From an uncultured Rikenellaceae bacterium (lineage in GTDB: Bacteria > Bacteroidota > Bacteroidia > Bacteroidales > Rikenellaceae), in contig CALUZO010000018.1 of assembly GCA_944325305.1 (NCBI GenBank), positions 1 to 64,000 on the forward strand: a DNA stretch of 64,000 bases. The letters are read 5' to 3'. Positions 1-8,675 of this stretch are shown here, in pieces (the first letter of the stretch is position 1; every line of letters starts with the position of its first letter). The position numbers were made by a program, and so were the translations under genes. The notes under the pieces were generated by a model. That model ran no database searches, was not told the DNA's origin, and was given only the letters and a program-made list of their open reading frames with translations.

Positions 1-21
1 TAGCCACTCGGCCATCAGACC
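1..21 (-). tRNA. 5' end of a type II tRNA, probably tRNA-Ser (cut by window edge)
   Basis: Read on the minus strand the first 21 bases of the window give GGTCTGA, then TG, then GCCGAGTGGCTA. This matches the acceptor strand and D-arm start typical of bacterial serine tRNAs (leucine is the alternative). A strong promoter lies just upstream (39-69), which supports a real stable RNA gene rather than a chance match. The anticodon lies outside the window, so the amino acid cannot be fixed. Confidence 0.6.
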
Positions 22-38
22 TTTTCATTCGAGTGCTG

Positions 39-69
39 CAAAGATAGAATTTTTTTCAATACTACACAA
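39..69 (-). promoter_or_regulatory. Bacteroidota-type promoter for the left-edge tRNA
   Basis: On the minus strand a perfect -7 element TATCTTTG (46 to 39) follows a TTG -33 core (69 to 67) after a 20-base spacer. This is the sigma-ABfr type pattern TTTG-N19/20-TAnnTTTG. Predicted transcription starts a few bases before the tRNA-like sequence at 21. Confidence 0.6.
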
Positions 70-107
70 CCTGCCCACACGGATGTCACTAATTTTAATG
101 TTTTTTC

Positions 108-115
108 TATCTTTA
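108..115 (+). promoter_or_regulatory. possible -7 element for dprA-tatD
   Basis: TATCTTTA lies 22 bases before the dprA start codon and differs from the Bacteroidota -7 consensus TAnnTTTG at one position. No good TTTG -33 element is visible at the right distance. Confidence 0.3.
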
Positions 116-137
116 CGTCTCGAGGAAATATCCGATA

Positions 138-1235
138 ATGATAATTGACGACATAGCACTTACACTTCAACCCAAGATAGGTCCGCATACGGCAGCCCAT
201 CTGCTCTCATGTTTCGGCAGCGCGGAAAAAATATATTCGGCCACAGCCGACGAAATCATCCAGCAAGCCGAACTGAATGCAGAATTGGCCAGGCAGATAA
301 CTGCAAAGACATGCCATCGGCAGGCGGAAGAAGAATTGAAATACTGTCGCCTCAACGGCATTACCCCTGTCGCATGGGACTCGGAAAACTATCCGAAACT
401 ACTCGGCGAAAGCAGCGACTTCCCTCCGGTGATCTACTACAAAGGAGACCTCGGAGCTCTGGGACACAGACGCATGCTTTCGATCGTAGGTACGCGCAAG
501 ATGACCTCCTACGGTCAAAAGGTATGCGACCGAATAATTGCCGAACTTGCGGCTTTATGTCCTGACATCGTAATAGTAAGCGGCCTGGCATACGGCGTTG
601 ACGGAGCTTGCCACCGGGCTGCGCTCGCACATGGACTATCGACAGTCGCAGTCCTTCCCAATCCGGTGACCACGATATATCCGTCACAGCACACAAGATT
701 AGCCGAAGAGATGATCGCACACGGCGGAGGCATCCTCTCGGAATACCACTCACGCATGAAGATCAAGGGAGTGACCTTCCTCGCCCGCAACCGCATCATA
801 GCCGGCATGAGCGCCGGGACACTTGTCATAGAGTCGCCCGAAAAGGGTGGATCGATGATAACCGCCAGACTTGCGCATGGTTACGACCGCAGCGTTATGG
901 CTATCCCGGGACGAATAGGCGACACCTGCTCGGAAGGTACCAACAAACTTATCGCCACAGAAATGGCTCGAATGGTATGTTCGGGCGAAGATATAGCTCG
1001 CGAGTTGGGCTGGGAACACGTCCGGCCAACCACCTCAACCATCTTAGAACAGCCGACACTGAGCCCGGAAGCAGGCAAACTGCTGAGTCTCATCCCGGAA
1101 AGCGACACCATATCCATCGACACGCTTGCCGCTTTGTCCAATCTTTCGATAGCGGAAGTGTCGACCCTGCTTTTCGAGCTCGAATTCGAAGGCGCCATAA
1201 GGGCGCTGCCAGGCAAACTCTACGAGAAAGCATGA
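138..1235 (+). CDS. dprA: DNA-processing protein DprA/Smf
   Basis: DprA binds incoming single-stranded DNA and loads RecA during natural transformation, acting in the cytoplasm. The 365-residue protein has the family layout: an N-terminal helical SAM/HhH-like part (about residues 1-75), a Rossmann-type core with VGTRK (117-121), SGLAYGVDG (148-156) and FLARNRIIAG (214-223), and a C-terminal winged-helix part (about 305-365). ATG 138 was chosen because it gives the usual N-terminus. The stop overlaps the tatD start by four bases (ATGA), so the two genes are probably translationally coupled. Bacteroidales carry dprA widely even where competence is unproven, so the role in transformation is inferred. 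Confidence 0.95.
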   Translation: MIIDDIALTLQPKIGPHTAAHLLSCFGSAEKIYSATADEIIQQAELNAELARQITAKTCHRQAEEELKYCRLNGITPVAWDSENYPKLLGESSDFPPVIYYKGDLGALGHRRMLSIVGTRKMTSYGQKVCDRIIAELAALCPDIVIVSGLAYGVDGACHRAALAHGLSTVAVLPNPVTTIYPSQHTRLAEEMIAHGGGILSEYHSRMKIKGVTFLARNRIIAGMSAGTLVIESPEKGGSMITARLAHGYDRSVMAIPGRIGDTCSEGTNKLIATEMARMVCSGEDIARELGWEHVRPTTSTILEQPTLSPEAGKLLSLIPESDTISIDTLAALSNLSIAEVSTLLFELEFEGAIRALPGKLYEKA

Positions 1236-2020
1236 TGACTCTGACCGACACCCACTCTCACATATACGACGAAGCATTCGACGCCGATCGGGACGAGGCC
1301 ATAGCCCGAGCACGGTCGGCAGGCGTAAAATATATGTTGCTGCCGGCAATAGACTCCGACAGCCATAAAGCGCTCTTCGCGACATGCCGCAAATACCCCG
1401 AGATATGCCTGCCCATGATGGGACTGCATCCAACTTCGGTAAACGATAACATGTCGTGGAGAGAAGAGCTCGCATTGGTAGAAGATTTGCTCGCCTCCCC
1501 GCCTACAGGACGATTCTATGCCATAGGCGAGGTAGGCCTCGACCTGCATTGGAGTCAGGAATACCTCGCAGAACAAACCGAAGCATTCGAGAAGCAGATC
1601 GAACTTTCGATCGAATACGATCTCCCACTCGTGATACACACGCGCGACGCATGGCCCGAAATGCTAAACATACTGGACAAATACAAAACGAAAGGCATTC
1701 GCGGGGTTATGCACTCTTTTTCCGGTTCGCTCGACGACTACCGGGCAATCCTCTCAAAAGGCGATTTCGCTTTCGGAATAGGCGGACCCGTCACATACAA
1801 GAAAAGTCCACTGCCGGAAGTGGTGGCCGATATGGATCTCTCTCGCATACTGCTCGAAACCGACTGTCCTTATCTGCCTCCGGTGCCATTCAGAGGCAAA
1901 CGCAACGAAAGTTCATATCTGACCTGCATCTGCGAAAAAGTGGCGGAAGCCAAAGGCATATCGACCGAAAAAGTAGCCGAGAACACAACTGCAAATGCCC
2001 GTCGCATATTCGGCTTCTGA
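1232..2020 (+). CDS. TatD family metal-dependent hydrolase
   Basis: A 262-residue TIM-barrel metallohydrolase of the amidohydrolase superfamily. TatD relatives act as 3'-5' exonucleases on DNA/RNA or in DNA-damage clean-up. Visible metal ligand motifs are THSH near residue 8, GLHP near 65, IGEVGLD near 98, VIHTRD and MHSFSG in the middle, and LETDCPYLPP near 210. The open frame extends upstream inside dprA, but ATG 1232, which overlaps the dprA stop, starts exactly at the conserved DTHSH strand; ATG 1235 is equally possible. Which substrate this TatD paralogue uses cannot be told. Confidence 0.93.
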   Translation: MMTLTDTHSHIYDEAFDADRDEAIARARSAGVKYMLLPAIDSDSHKALFATCRKYPEICLPMMGLHPTSVNDNMSWREELALVEDLLASPPTGRFYAIGEVGLDLHWSQEYLAEQTEAFEKQIELSIEYDLPLVIHTRDAWPEMLNILDKYKTKGIRGVMHSFSGSLDDYRAILSKGDFAFGIGGPVTYKKSPLPEVVADMDLSRILLETDCPYLPPVPFRGKRNESSYLTCICEKVAEAKGISTEKVAENTTANARRIFGF

Positions 2021-2444
2021 CAAACCATTGTCCTGGCAAACATCCAACACACAGAAAACCGATACAACCACCGCGCATACCGCCCACTCAAACACCTTCC
2101 GATGCAAACTTCGGAGCCTCTATCCGCAGCGTCTGACATTCGCCCCTGAACATCACGCTGTTACTCGGAAAACATCCCCAATTGTGAATAAAATGTTCTT
2201 AAATAGACACCGTTACGGTAGGCTCTCTTTGAAAAGATACGTAAACTTGTAGTGTGTGAATCGACGCGCCGCACACGGTGACGACTTTTCTATGAATTCA
2301 AAAACACGTCAAAACTCACAGCCACTTTGCTGGCGGTATTTTTTTGACGGTTTTTGTTATCGTATTTTACGAAATCAAACCGGGCTGGACGAAAACTCCG
2401 ATCCGGATAACAAGCGGGAAAACAATAAACAAATAAACAACAAA
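2021..2444 (+). other. intergenic region and nrdJ leader
   Basis: No convincing gene. An open frame in phase with nrdJ begins at GTG 2256 and contains ATG 2292, but its residues look like translated leader. Because the downstream reductase needs B12, the stretch was read for a cobalamin riboswitch; no B12 box was recognised. A run of seven T (from about 2339) and AT-rich sequence precede the gene. No clear TAnnTTTG promoter was found. Confidence 0.4.
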
Positions 2445-5024
2445 ATGTCTGCAGTCAACACAAAAAAAAGCCCCGGGCCAGTTCCGGAAGGATTCAAGGA
2501 ATACAAATATTCCGATGCCGTGAATAGTGCAAAGGAATATTTCAAAGGCGATGAACTCGCAGCTACCGTATGGGTCAGCAAGTATGCACTGAAGGATTCT
2601 TTCGGCAGAATATACGAAAGCTCGCCCGAGCAGATGCACTGGCGAATAGCCAATGAAATCGCCCGCATCGAAAAGAATTACCCCAACCCCATGAGCGCCG
2701 AGGAGATTCACTCGCTTTTGCAGGATTTCAAATACATAATTCCCCAGGGAGGCCCCATGACCGGCATCGGAAACAGCCTCCAGATAGCATCGCTCAGCAA
2801 CTGCTTCGTGATCGGCCACAAGAAACCGGCCGACTCCTACGGCGGCATCATACGCATCGACGAAGAGCAGGTGCAGCTCATGAAACGTCGCGGCGGCGTG
2901 GGACACGACCTTTCGCATATCCGTCCAACGGGCAGTCCGGTACTCAACAGCGCACTCACATCGACAGGCATCGTTCCTTTCATGGAGCGCTACTCGAACT
3001 CGACCCGCGAGGTAGCACAGGACGGTCGCCGAGGCGCTCTGATGTTATCCCTCTCGATCAAACATCCCGACGCAGAGAACTTCATCGACGCCAAGACCGA
3101 AACAGGCAAGGTCACCGGAGCCAACGTTTCGATCAAGATCGACGACGAATTCATGAGGTGCGTGGCCGAAGGGAAGAAATACCACCAGCAATTCCCCATC
3201 ACCGGAGACAACCCTCTCTACGAAAAAGATATAGATGCCCGAACCCTTTGGAACAAGATAATCCACAACGCATGGAAATCGGCCGAACCGGGCATTCTGT
3301 TCTGGGATACCATCATCCGCGAGTCGGTACCCGACTGCTATGCCGATCAGGGATTCACCACCGTATCGACAAACCCATGCGGCGAGATACCGCTCTGCCC
3401 ATACGACAGCTGCCGTCTGCTGGCGCTCAATCTGTACGGCTATGTCGACAAGCCATTTACGAAAGAGGCTAAATTCGACTTCGAAAAGTTCAAAACGCAC
3501 GTAGGCAAAGCCATGCGCATGATGGACGACATCATCGACCTCGAACTCGAAAAGGTCGAAGCCATCATAGCCAAGATAGATTCCGATCCGGAAGACGACG
3601 ACATCCGTAGCGTAGAACGCAACCTGTGGGTGAAGATACGCGAAAAAGCGCAACAGGGACGCCGTACAGGACTCGGGATCACAGCAGAAGGCGATATGCT
3701 CGCTGCGCTCGGCATGCGTTACGGCACGGAAGAAGCCATAGAATTCGCCGTAGAAGTGCAGAAAACACTCTGCCTGGCCGCCTACCGCGCCTCTGTCGAA
3801 ATGGCCAAGGAAAGGGGAGCATTCCCGATTTACGACGCCAAGAAAGAGGAAAAGAACCCGATGATCAATCGTATCAAGGACGCAGATCCGGAACTCTACA
3901 AAGACATGACCGCCAACGGACGTCGCAACATAGCTCTGCTCACGATAGCTCCTACCGGAACCACGAGCCTTATGTCGCAGACAACGTCAGGGATAGAGCC
4001 CGTTTTCCGCCCGGCATACAAACGTCGCCGCAAAGTCAACCCCAACGACAAAGATGTGAAAATCACATTCGTTGACGAAGTAGGCGATTCCTGGGAAGAA
4101 TACAACGTATTCCATCACAAATTCGTAACATGGCTCGAGGCAGCCGGATACGACACCTCTAAGCTCGAAAGCATGCCCGACGAAGAACTTGACAAACTCG
4201 TCGAAGCATCCCCATACTACAAAGCCACCGCAAACGACATCGACTGGGTGAGCAAAGTCAAGATGCAGGGGGCTATACAGAAATGGGTCGACCACTCCAT
4301 CTCCGTTACCGTCAACCTCCCGAACAACGTGACCGAGGAACTCGTGGCCAACGTATACCGCACGGCCTGGGAATGCGGCTGCAAAGGTGTGACTGTCTAC
4401 CGTGACGGTTCGCGCGCCGGAGTGCTTGTGGAAAAGAAAAAGTCGAACGAAAAAACCACCGACGGAACATACAAGCCGCCTTTGCATCGTCCTAAAGAAC
4501 TCGAAGCCGACATAGTGCGCTTCCGGAACGGCTCTGAGGAATGGATAGCGTTCGTAGGCATCTACAACGATCGCCCTTACGAAATATTCACCGGTAAACT
4601 CGAAGAGGATGCCATGTTCATTCCTCGCAAGATAACCAAGGGTGCCATAATCAAAGTCCCGGAACCGGACGGAGTAAAACGCTACGACTTCCAGTATAAG
4701 GACAAGTATGGCTATACCAACACCATCGGAGGAATATCGCGCCTTTTCGACGAAGAATTCTGGAACTACGCAAAACTCATCTCGGGCGTGCTTCGCAACG
4801 GCATGCCAATAGTGGATGTGGTTAACCTCGTGGAAGGTCTGCATTTCAACGAAGAGTCGATCAACACATGGAAAAACGGGGTGGCACGCGCACTCAAGCA
4901 ATACGTTCCCGACGGCACCAAGATCGACAAAAAGTGCCCGAAATGCGGCGAATCAGAGATTGTCTACCAGGACGGTTGCCAGGTATGCATGAACTGCGGC
5001 GACTCCAAATGCGGCGGAGCATAA
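2445..5024 (+). CDS. nrdJ: adenosylcobalamin-dependent (class II) ribonucleotide reductase
   Basis: Reduces ribonucleotides to deoxyribonucleotides using a B12-generated thiyl radical, independent of oxygen. The 859-residue protein shows the first redox cysteine in SLSNCFVIG, the finger-loop motif NPCGEIP, the phosphate-binding PTGTTS stretch, and a C-terminal cysteine-rich tail (CPKC, CQVCMNC, CGG) that probably carries the re-reducing thiols. ATG 2445 was chosen over in-frame GTG 2256 and ATG 2292 because family similarity begins only after it. No small subunit or activase is nearby, as expected for class II. Use of B12 implies uptake or synthesis elsewhere in the genome. Confidence 0.95.
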   Translation: MSAVNTKKSPGPVPEGFKEYKYSDAVNSAKEYFKGDELAATVWVSKYALKDSFGRIYESSPEQMHWRIANEIARIEKNYPNPMSAEEIHSLLQDFKYIIPQGGPMTGIGNSLQIASLSNCFVIGHKKPADSYGGIIRIDEEQVQLMKRRGGVGHDLSHIRPTGSPVLNSALTSTGIVPFMERYSNSTREVAQDGRRGALMLSLSIKHPDAENFIDAKTETGKVTGANVSIKIDDEFMRCVAEGKKYHQQFPITGDNPLYEKDIDARTLWNKIIHNAWKSAEPGILFWDTIIRESVPDCYADQGFTTVSTNPCGEIPLCPYDSCRLLALNLYGYVDKPFTKEAKFDFEKFKTHVGKAMRMMDDIIDLELEKVEAIIAKIDSDPEDDDIRSVERNLWVKIREKAQQGRRTGLGITAEGDMLAALGMRYGTEEAIEFAVEVQKTLCLAAYRASVEMAKERGAFPIYDAKKEEKNPMINRIKDADPELYKDMTANGRRNIALLTIAPTGTTSLMSQTTSGIEPVFRPAYKRRRKVNPNDKDVKITFVDEVGDSWEEYNVFHHKFVTWLEAAGYDTSKLESMPDEELDKLVEASPYYKATANDIDWVSKVKMQGAIQKWVDHSISVTVNLPNNVTEELVANVYRTAWECGCKGVTVYRDGSRAGVLVEKKKSNEKTTDGTYKPPLHRPKELEADIVRFRNGSEEWIAFVGIYNDRPYEIFTGKLEEDAMFIPRKITKGAIIKVPEPDGVKRYDFQYKDKYGYTNTIGGISRLFDEEFWNYAKLISGVLRNGMPIVDVVNLVEGLHFNEESINTWKNGVARALKQYVPDGTKIDKKCPKCGESEIVYQDGCQVCMNCGDSKCGGA

Positions 5025-5331
5025 CCGATACGCACGCCAATCAGCGGCAGAACCGTACGGTATAAACGTGACTTTAGGGGAGCACCGTCCGGACTGCCGC
5101 ACAGATGCGGCGCCGGAATATGATTCCCGCAAACTCTGACACCAACGGAAATCGCGGCCACGGACTGCAGCCAATTATGAACAAAACTATATATATCACC
5201 GAGAGTGGCGGCATGTAACAATATCTGCCGCTCCTCTTGTTTTAAAAATTTTATATCCTACATACGTTGCCGCCTTCACACGCGTTAATGAAGAAAAGCA
5301 ACAACCGCTATTTTGACAAAAAAACACAACC
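5025..5331 (+). other. nrdJ downstream / M23 peptidase upstream region
   Basis: No gene seen. It holds a GC-rich hairpin at about 5088-5117 and the terminator-like hairpin at 5203-5244. No clear promoter for the next gene was recognised. Confidence 0.4.
5203..5244 (+). terminator. probable terminator after nrdJ
   Basis: Eleven-base arms at 5203-5213 and 5226-5236 pair at nine positions and are followed by TTGTTTT. The imperfect stem and interrupted T-run make this a moderate call. Confidence 0.5.
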
Positions 5332-6684
5332 ATGCGCAAACCTCGGAAATACCCTGCCATTCAGATAATCATATTTGCCATTGCCGCCGTCGCCATAGCC
5401 ATATTCATCCTTGCCTCATGCAAGGGCAGAGGCGACTCCGACGCACAGCAGGAGGAAACTTCGCAGACGGAATCCGAAGCCGAAATACCCACAATGTATG
5501 GGATAGATTATCGCGATCTTGTCATCGAACAAGGCACGGTCGATGCAGGACAGACAGCAGGAGCCATTTTTGCGAAATACGGACTGAGCCCCCTCATGAC
5601 CGACAAAGCGGATAAAGCCTGCCAGGAGATTTTCAATTTACGAAACATAAGGGCAGGGAACGACTACACGGTATTCATATCGAACGACTCACTCTCCCAA
5701 CTCAAACATTTCGTGTATGAGCAGAACCCTACCGAATATGTGGTCATCTCCTTCCTCGGTGATTCCGTAAACGCACATAAACATATAAAGGATGTTACCG
5801 TAAAGCGACGTAGCGGTGAAACCACCATCAAAACCTCGCTGTGGAACGCAATGGTCGACGCCAACATATCTCCGGCACTGGCAATGGAACTCTCGGAAAT
5901 ATACGCATGGACGATAGACTTCTTCGGGCTGCAGGAGGGCGACAAGGTAAAGGTCATCTACGACGAACAATTCGTTGACAGCACTCGTATCGGCAACGGA
6001 CGTATCTGGGGTGCCATCTTCACACACGGCGGCAAAGATAATTACGCCATCCCGTTCATGCAGGATGGACGCGTCAGCTACTGGGACGAAAAGGGACAGA
6101 GCCTCCGTAAAAGTATGCTCAAGGCCCCATTACAATACAGTCGCATATCCTCGCGGTTCTCGCCCTCGAGGATGCATCCCGTGCTTCGGATACGCAGACC
6201 TCATTACGGCGTGGACTATGCGGCACCGGCCGGCACGCCAGTAGTGGCTGTCGGAGACGGTACCGTGATATTCAAGGGATGGGACAGTAAAGGCGGCGGA
6301 AACGTGATAAAGATCAAGCACAACAATACTTACGAAACCAACTACCTCCACCTGCGAGGGTTTGCCAAAGGCATAGCTACCGGGAAACGCGTCAGCCAGG
6401 GACAGGTGATAGGTTACGTAGGCAGTACGGGCGTATCTACGGGTCCCCACCTCGACTATCGCATAAAACGCAACGGGACACCCATAGACCCCCTTAAAAT
6501 GGTAGCAGAACCGGCAGAACCCATATCAAAGGAGAATATGGCCAAATTCGAATTCGTTCGCGACCGCATAATGGCCGAATTGGCAGACAGTCTCCCCGAA
6601 GAGCTGCGCATAACCCAGCTCGACTCGATAGCTGTTCCGTGTGAAACACCAATCGCCGATGCCGACAGTGTAAGCAAGGATTAA
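5332..6684 (+). CDS. M23 family peptidoglycan endopeptidase (LytM-like), probable lipoprotein
   Basis: A 450-residue cell-envelope protein likely to cut peptidoglycan cross-links. It starts with a hydrophobic segment (about residues 10-26) ending in LASC, a plausible lipobox. A middle region of about 200 residues precedes the LytM domain (about 275-390) with HYGVDYAAPAGTPV (zinc ligands His and Asp) and GPHLDYR near residue 373. The usual HxH pair is HxD here, so one zinc ligand is Asp instead of His; whether activity is kept is uncertain. It is followed after 17 bases by a split-barrel protein gene and may share its transcript. Confidence 0.88.
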   Translation: MRKPRKYPAIQIIIFAIAAVAIAIFILASCKGRGDSDAQQEETSQTESEAEIPTMYGIDYRDLVIEQGTVDAGQTAGAIFAKYGLSPLMTDKADKACQEIFNLRNIRAGNDYTVFISNDSLSQLKHFVYEQNPTEYVVISFLGDSVNAHKHIKDVTVKRRSGETTIKTSLWNAMVDANISPALAMELSEIYAWTIDFFGLQEGDKVKVIYDEQFVDSTRIGNGRIWGAIFTHGGKDNYAIPFMQDGRVSYWDEKGQSLRKSMLKAPLQYSRISSRFSPSRMHPVLRIRRPHYGVDYAAPAGTPVVAVGDGTVIFKGWDSKGGGNVIKIKHNNTYETNYLHLRGFAKGIATGKRVSQGQVIGYVGSTGVSTGPHLDYRIKRNGTPIDPLKMVAEPAEPISKENMAKFEFVRDRIMAELADSLPEELRITQLDSIAVPCETPIADADSVSKD

Positions 6685-6701
6685 TAAAAAACATCGAGAC
6701 A

Positions 6702-7145
6702 ATGGCAACGGCGGCACCTGATCAACGCATAACCAAATTTATTCGCAAACACCATGTGCTGACGATAGCCACATGCCATGACGGCCAGCCCTGGTGCGCC
6801 AATATGTTCTATGCCTGTATGGATGGAGGTCCCATTCTCGTATTCACTTCCGAGGAACACACGCGACATATCTCGGAAATCGCTTCCAATGAACGCTCAG
6901 CCGGCTCGATAGTCCTGGAAACCAAAGTGGTAGGACGATTACAGGGTCTTCAACTATCAGGTGTTATCAGGAAACCTTCGGACGATGAGGAATCCGCCGC
7001 CCGCAAGGCATACACAGGCAGATTCCCCTATGCAGCCATGGCCGAACTCAACCTCTGGCTCTTCGACCCCGACCATATGAAATTTACCGACAACACCCTC
7101 GGTTTCGGGAAGAAACTATTATGGTACAAGGACGACGAACAATAA
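6702..7145 (+). CDS. pyridoxamine 5'-phosphate oxidase-like (flavin split-barrel) protein
   Basis: A 147-residue small protein of the split beta-barrel flavin-binding fold, similar in shape to the YhbP group. Supporting stretches are TIATCHDGQPWCANMFY near residues 20-37, then VFTSEEHTRHISEI and GSIVLETKVVGRLQGLQLSG. Substrate and cofactor (FMN, F420 or heme) cannot be told from sequence. It lies 17 bases after the M23 peptidase gene, so cotranscription is likely. A true PdxH would be longer and carry PLP-binding residues that are not seen here. Confidence 0.75.
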   Translation: MATAAPDQRITKFIRKHHVLTIATCHDGQPWCANMFYACMDGGPILVFTSEEHTRHISEIASNERSAGSIVLETKVVGRLQGLQLSGVIRKPSDDEESAARKAYTGRFPYAAMAELNLWLFDPDHMKFTDNTLGFGKKLLWYKDDEQ

Positions 7146-7301
7146 AAAATAGCGCAATGCCGGCATGGCATATACTTTTTTCTCCCCTCCAGGAGTGGCA
7201 TCCGGCGCCATCCCCCCGGAAGCAGCAGAAGATTGCAGGCTATTATTCCGATTTTATAGGAGAGAAGGAGGGCAACAACAAAAAAACGATTAATTTTGGA
7301 C

Positions 7302-7994
7302 ATGCCTCGTATTGGTGTCATAATCGTAGCCGGCGGGAGCGGAGTCCGCATGGGCTCGCCGATCCCCAAGCAATTTCTTCCTTTGCAAGGGAAGCCATTG
7401 CTTGTACGCACTGTCGAACGTCTGTTGTCGATATTGCCGGCTGCCCGTATGGTGATCGCGCTGCCGAAAGAAGAGATCGGCAGATGGACTGGCATCATGA
7501 CCGAATACGGTTTACAGGGAACGCATACCCTATGCAACGGAGGCTCTACGCGGTTCGAATCGGTAAAGAACGCATTGTCGACGATAGGTCCGTGCGACAT
7601 AATAGCCGTTCATGACGGAGTGCGTCCCTTCGTGTCGGCCGGACTCGTACAGAGAGTTATCGACACCGCCTCGCTTCACGGCACGGCAATACCGTGCATA
7701 GCCCCTGACGACTCCTTCCGCCAACTGACACCGGATGGAGGGTCTGCACCCATAGACCGCTCGATGCTGCGCGCAGTACAGACACCGCAGGCATTTTCAG
7801 CCGAGTTATTGCACCATGCATACCAAACCCCATACGATCCGCGTTTTACCGATGACGCTTCCGTGGTCGAATATTCGGAAGGGTGGCCGGTAACTTTATG
7901 CGAAGGCGATCCGGCGAACATAAAAATAACTACACCATTCCATATGGCGCTTGCGGAAGCATTGTTGAATAGTGAGCATGGCAACAAGATTTAA
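7302..7994 (+). CDS. ispD: 2-C-methyl-D-erythritol 4-phosphate cytidylyltransferase
   Basis: Third enzyme of the non-mevalonate isoprenoid pathway; couples CTP to methylerythritol phosphate. The 230-residue protein has the N-terminal nucleotide-binding loop VAGGSGVRMG followed by PKQF, the central AVHDGVRPF motif and TDDASVVE near the C-terminus, all family signatures. An upstream in-frame TTG (7296) exists, but ATG 7302 gives the standard MPRIGVIIVAGG start. The 3' end overlaps the following membrane protein gene by 17 bases, implying coexpression. Confidence 0.95.
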   Translation: MPRIGVIIVAGGSGVRMGSPIPKQFLPLQGKPLLVRTVERLLSILPAARMVIALPKEEIGRWTGIMTEYGLQGTHTLCNGGSTRFESVKNALSTIGPCDIIAVHDGVRPFVSAGLVQRVIDTASLHGTAIPCIAPDDSFRQLTPDGGSAPIDRSMLRAVQTPQAFSAELLHHAYQTPYDPRFTDDASVVEYSEGWPVTLCEGDPANIKITTPFHMALAEALLNSEHGNKI

Positions 7995-8514
7995 ACATAA
8001 CCGTAACAAACGCACTTCGATTCTGACGGCAGTGTGGTCGGCCATCATCGTCGGAATAGTCGCAGGGATACTCATTTTCGTCGATGGAGGCTACCTGCAC
8101 GCATGGCTTCTCTCCATACTCGTGGGCATCTTAGCATTGTATATACTTTCGATTCCACGCTATACCACCATAGACGAAAACAACCTCGAGATACAGTGCG
8201 TAGTCGAACTTACCCGTATCGACATCAGGGATATCCGCTCCATCAGGAAAGTGCAGACTCAGGAGTACAAATATCTGTTCCCTGTAATAGGCAGCTATGG
8301 TTTCTTCGGCTATTACGGCTATTTTCTAAATCTCAAGGGATGGGACATGGTCAAGGTCTATGCAGGGGAATGGGACAATCTGTTAGAGATCGTCGATATT
8401 TACGAACAAACCTATCTCATATCGAGTCGCCAGGCCGATGCACTCATCGAATCGGTAATGCAGGTCAAGTTGATGCACGCCGGCAGAAAGACGGCAAAGA
8501 ATGCATCTCTATAA
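7978..8514 (+). CDS. PH domain-like membrane protein of unknown function
   Basis: A 178-residue protein with a basic N-terminus, two adjacent hydrophobic segments (about residues 12-32 and 42-60) and a soluble C-terminal part beginning PRYTTIDENNLEIQC that looks like a bacterial PH-like domain. The stretch FPVIGSYGFFGYYGYF is unusually aromatic. GTG 7972 is in frame upstream, but ATG 7978 is preferred. It overlaps the end of ispD. No function can be given; bacterial PH-domain membrane proteins are widespread and mostly uncharacterised. Confidence 0.75.
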   Translation: MATRFKHNRNKRTSILTAVWSAIIVGIVAGILIFVDGGYLHAWLLSILVGILALYILSIPRYTTIDENNLEIQCVVELTRIDIRDIRSIRKVQTQEYKYLFPVIGSYGFFGYYGYFLNLKGWDMVKVYAGEWDNLLEIVDIYEQTYLISSRQADALIESVMQVKLMHAGRKTAKNASL

Positions 8515-8602
8515 ACCATAATATCCCCGGAGCAGGCGCCTAAACGGCTAAGGCCGTCTGACACCTCGAATCATACAAGTCCTGACTCTGAGCTCTCAAA
8601 TA

Positions 8603-8635
8603 TTAAAGCATCCCTGTCGTGATGGGATGCTTTAA
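8603..8635. terminator. bidirectional terminator between converging genes
   Basis: Perfect 12-base inverted repeat (8603-8614 and 8624-8635, TTAAAGCATCCC) with a nine-base loop, with A/T-rich edges on both sides. It separates the convergent ispD-side operon and prfB. Confidence 0.75.
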
Positions 8636-8675
8636 CGGCATTAATACCTCTCTATTTTCGGACCTGATCGTTTTG

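Noticed and set aside
608..1231. Upstream extension of the tatD frame inside dprA
   Set aside because: Basic, low-quality residues in an alternative frame of dprA; the TatD family starts at 1232.
2285..2436. Small hydrophobic peptide split between two frames around a seven-T run
   Set aside because: One frame gives KLTATLLAVFF, the next LTVFVIVFYEIK, but neither has a good start codon and the length is tiny; treated as chance.
2021..2444. Cobalamin riboswitch upstream of nrdJ
   Set aside because: Looked for because the enzyme needs B12, but no B12 box or matching fold could be recognised.
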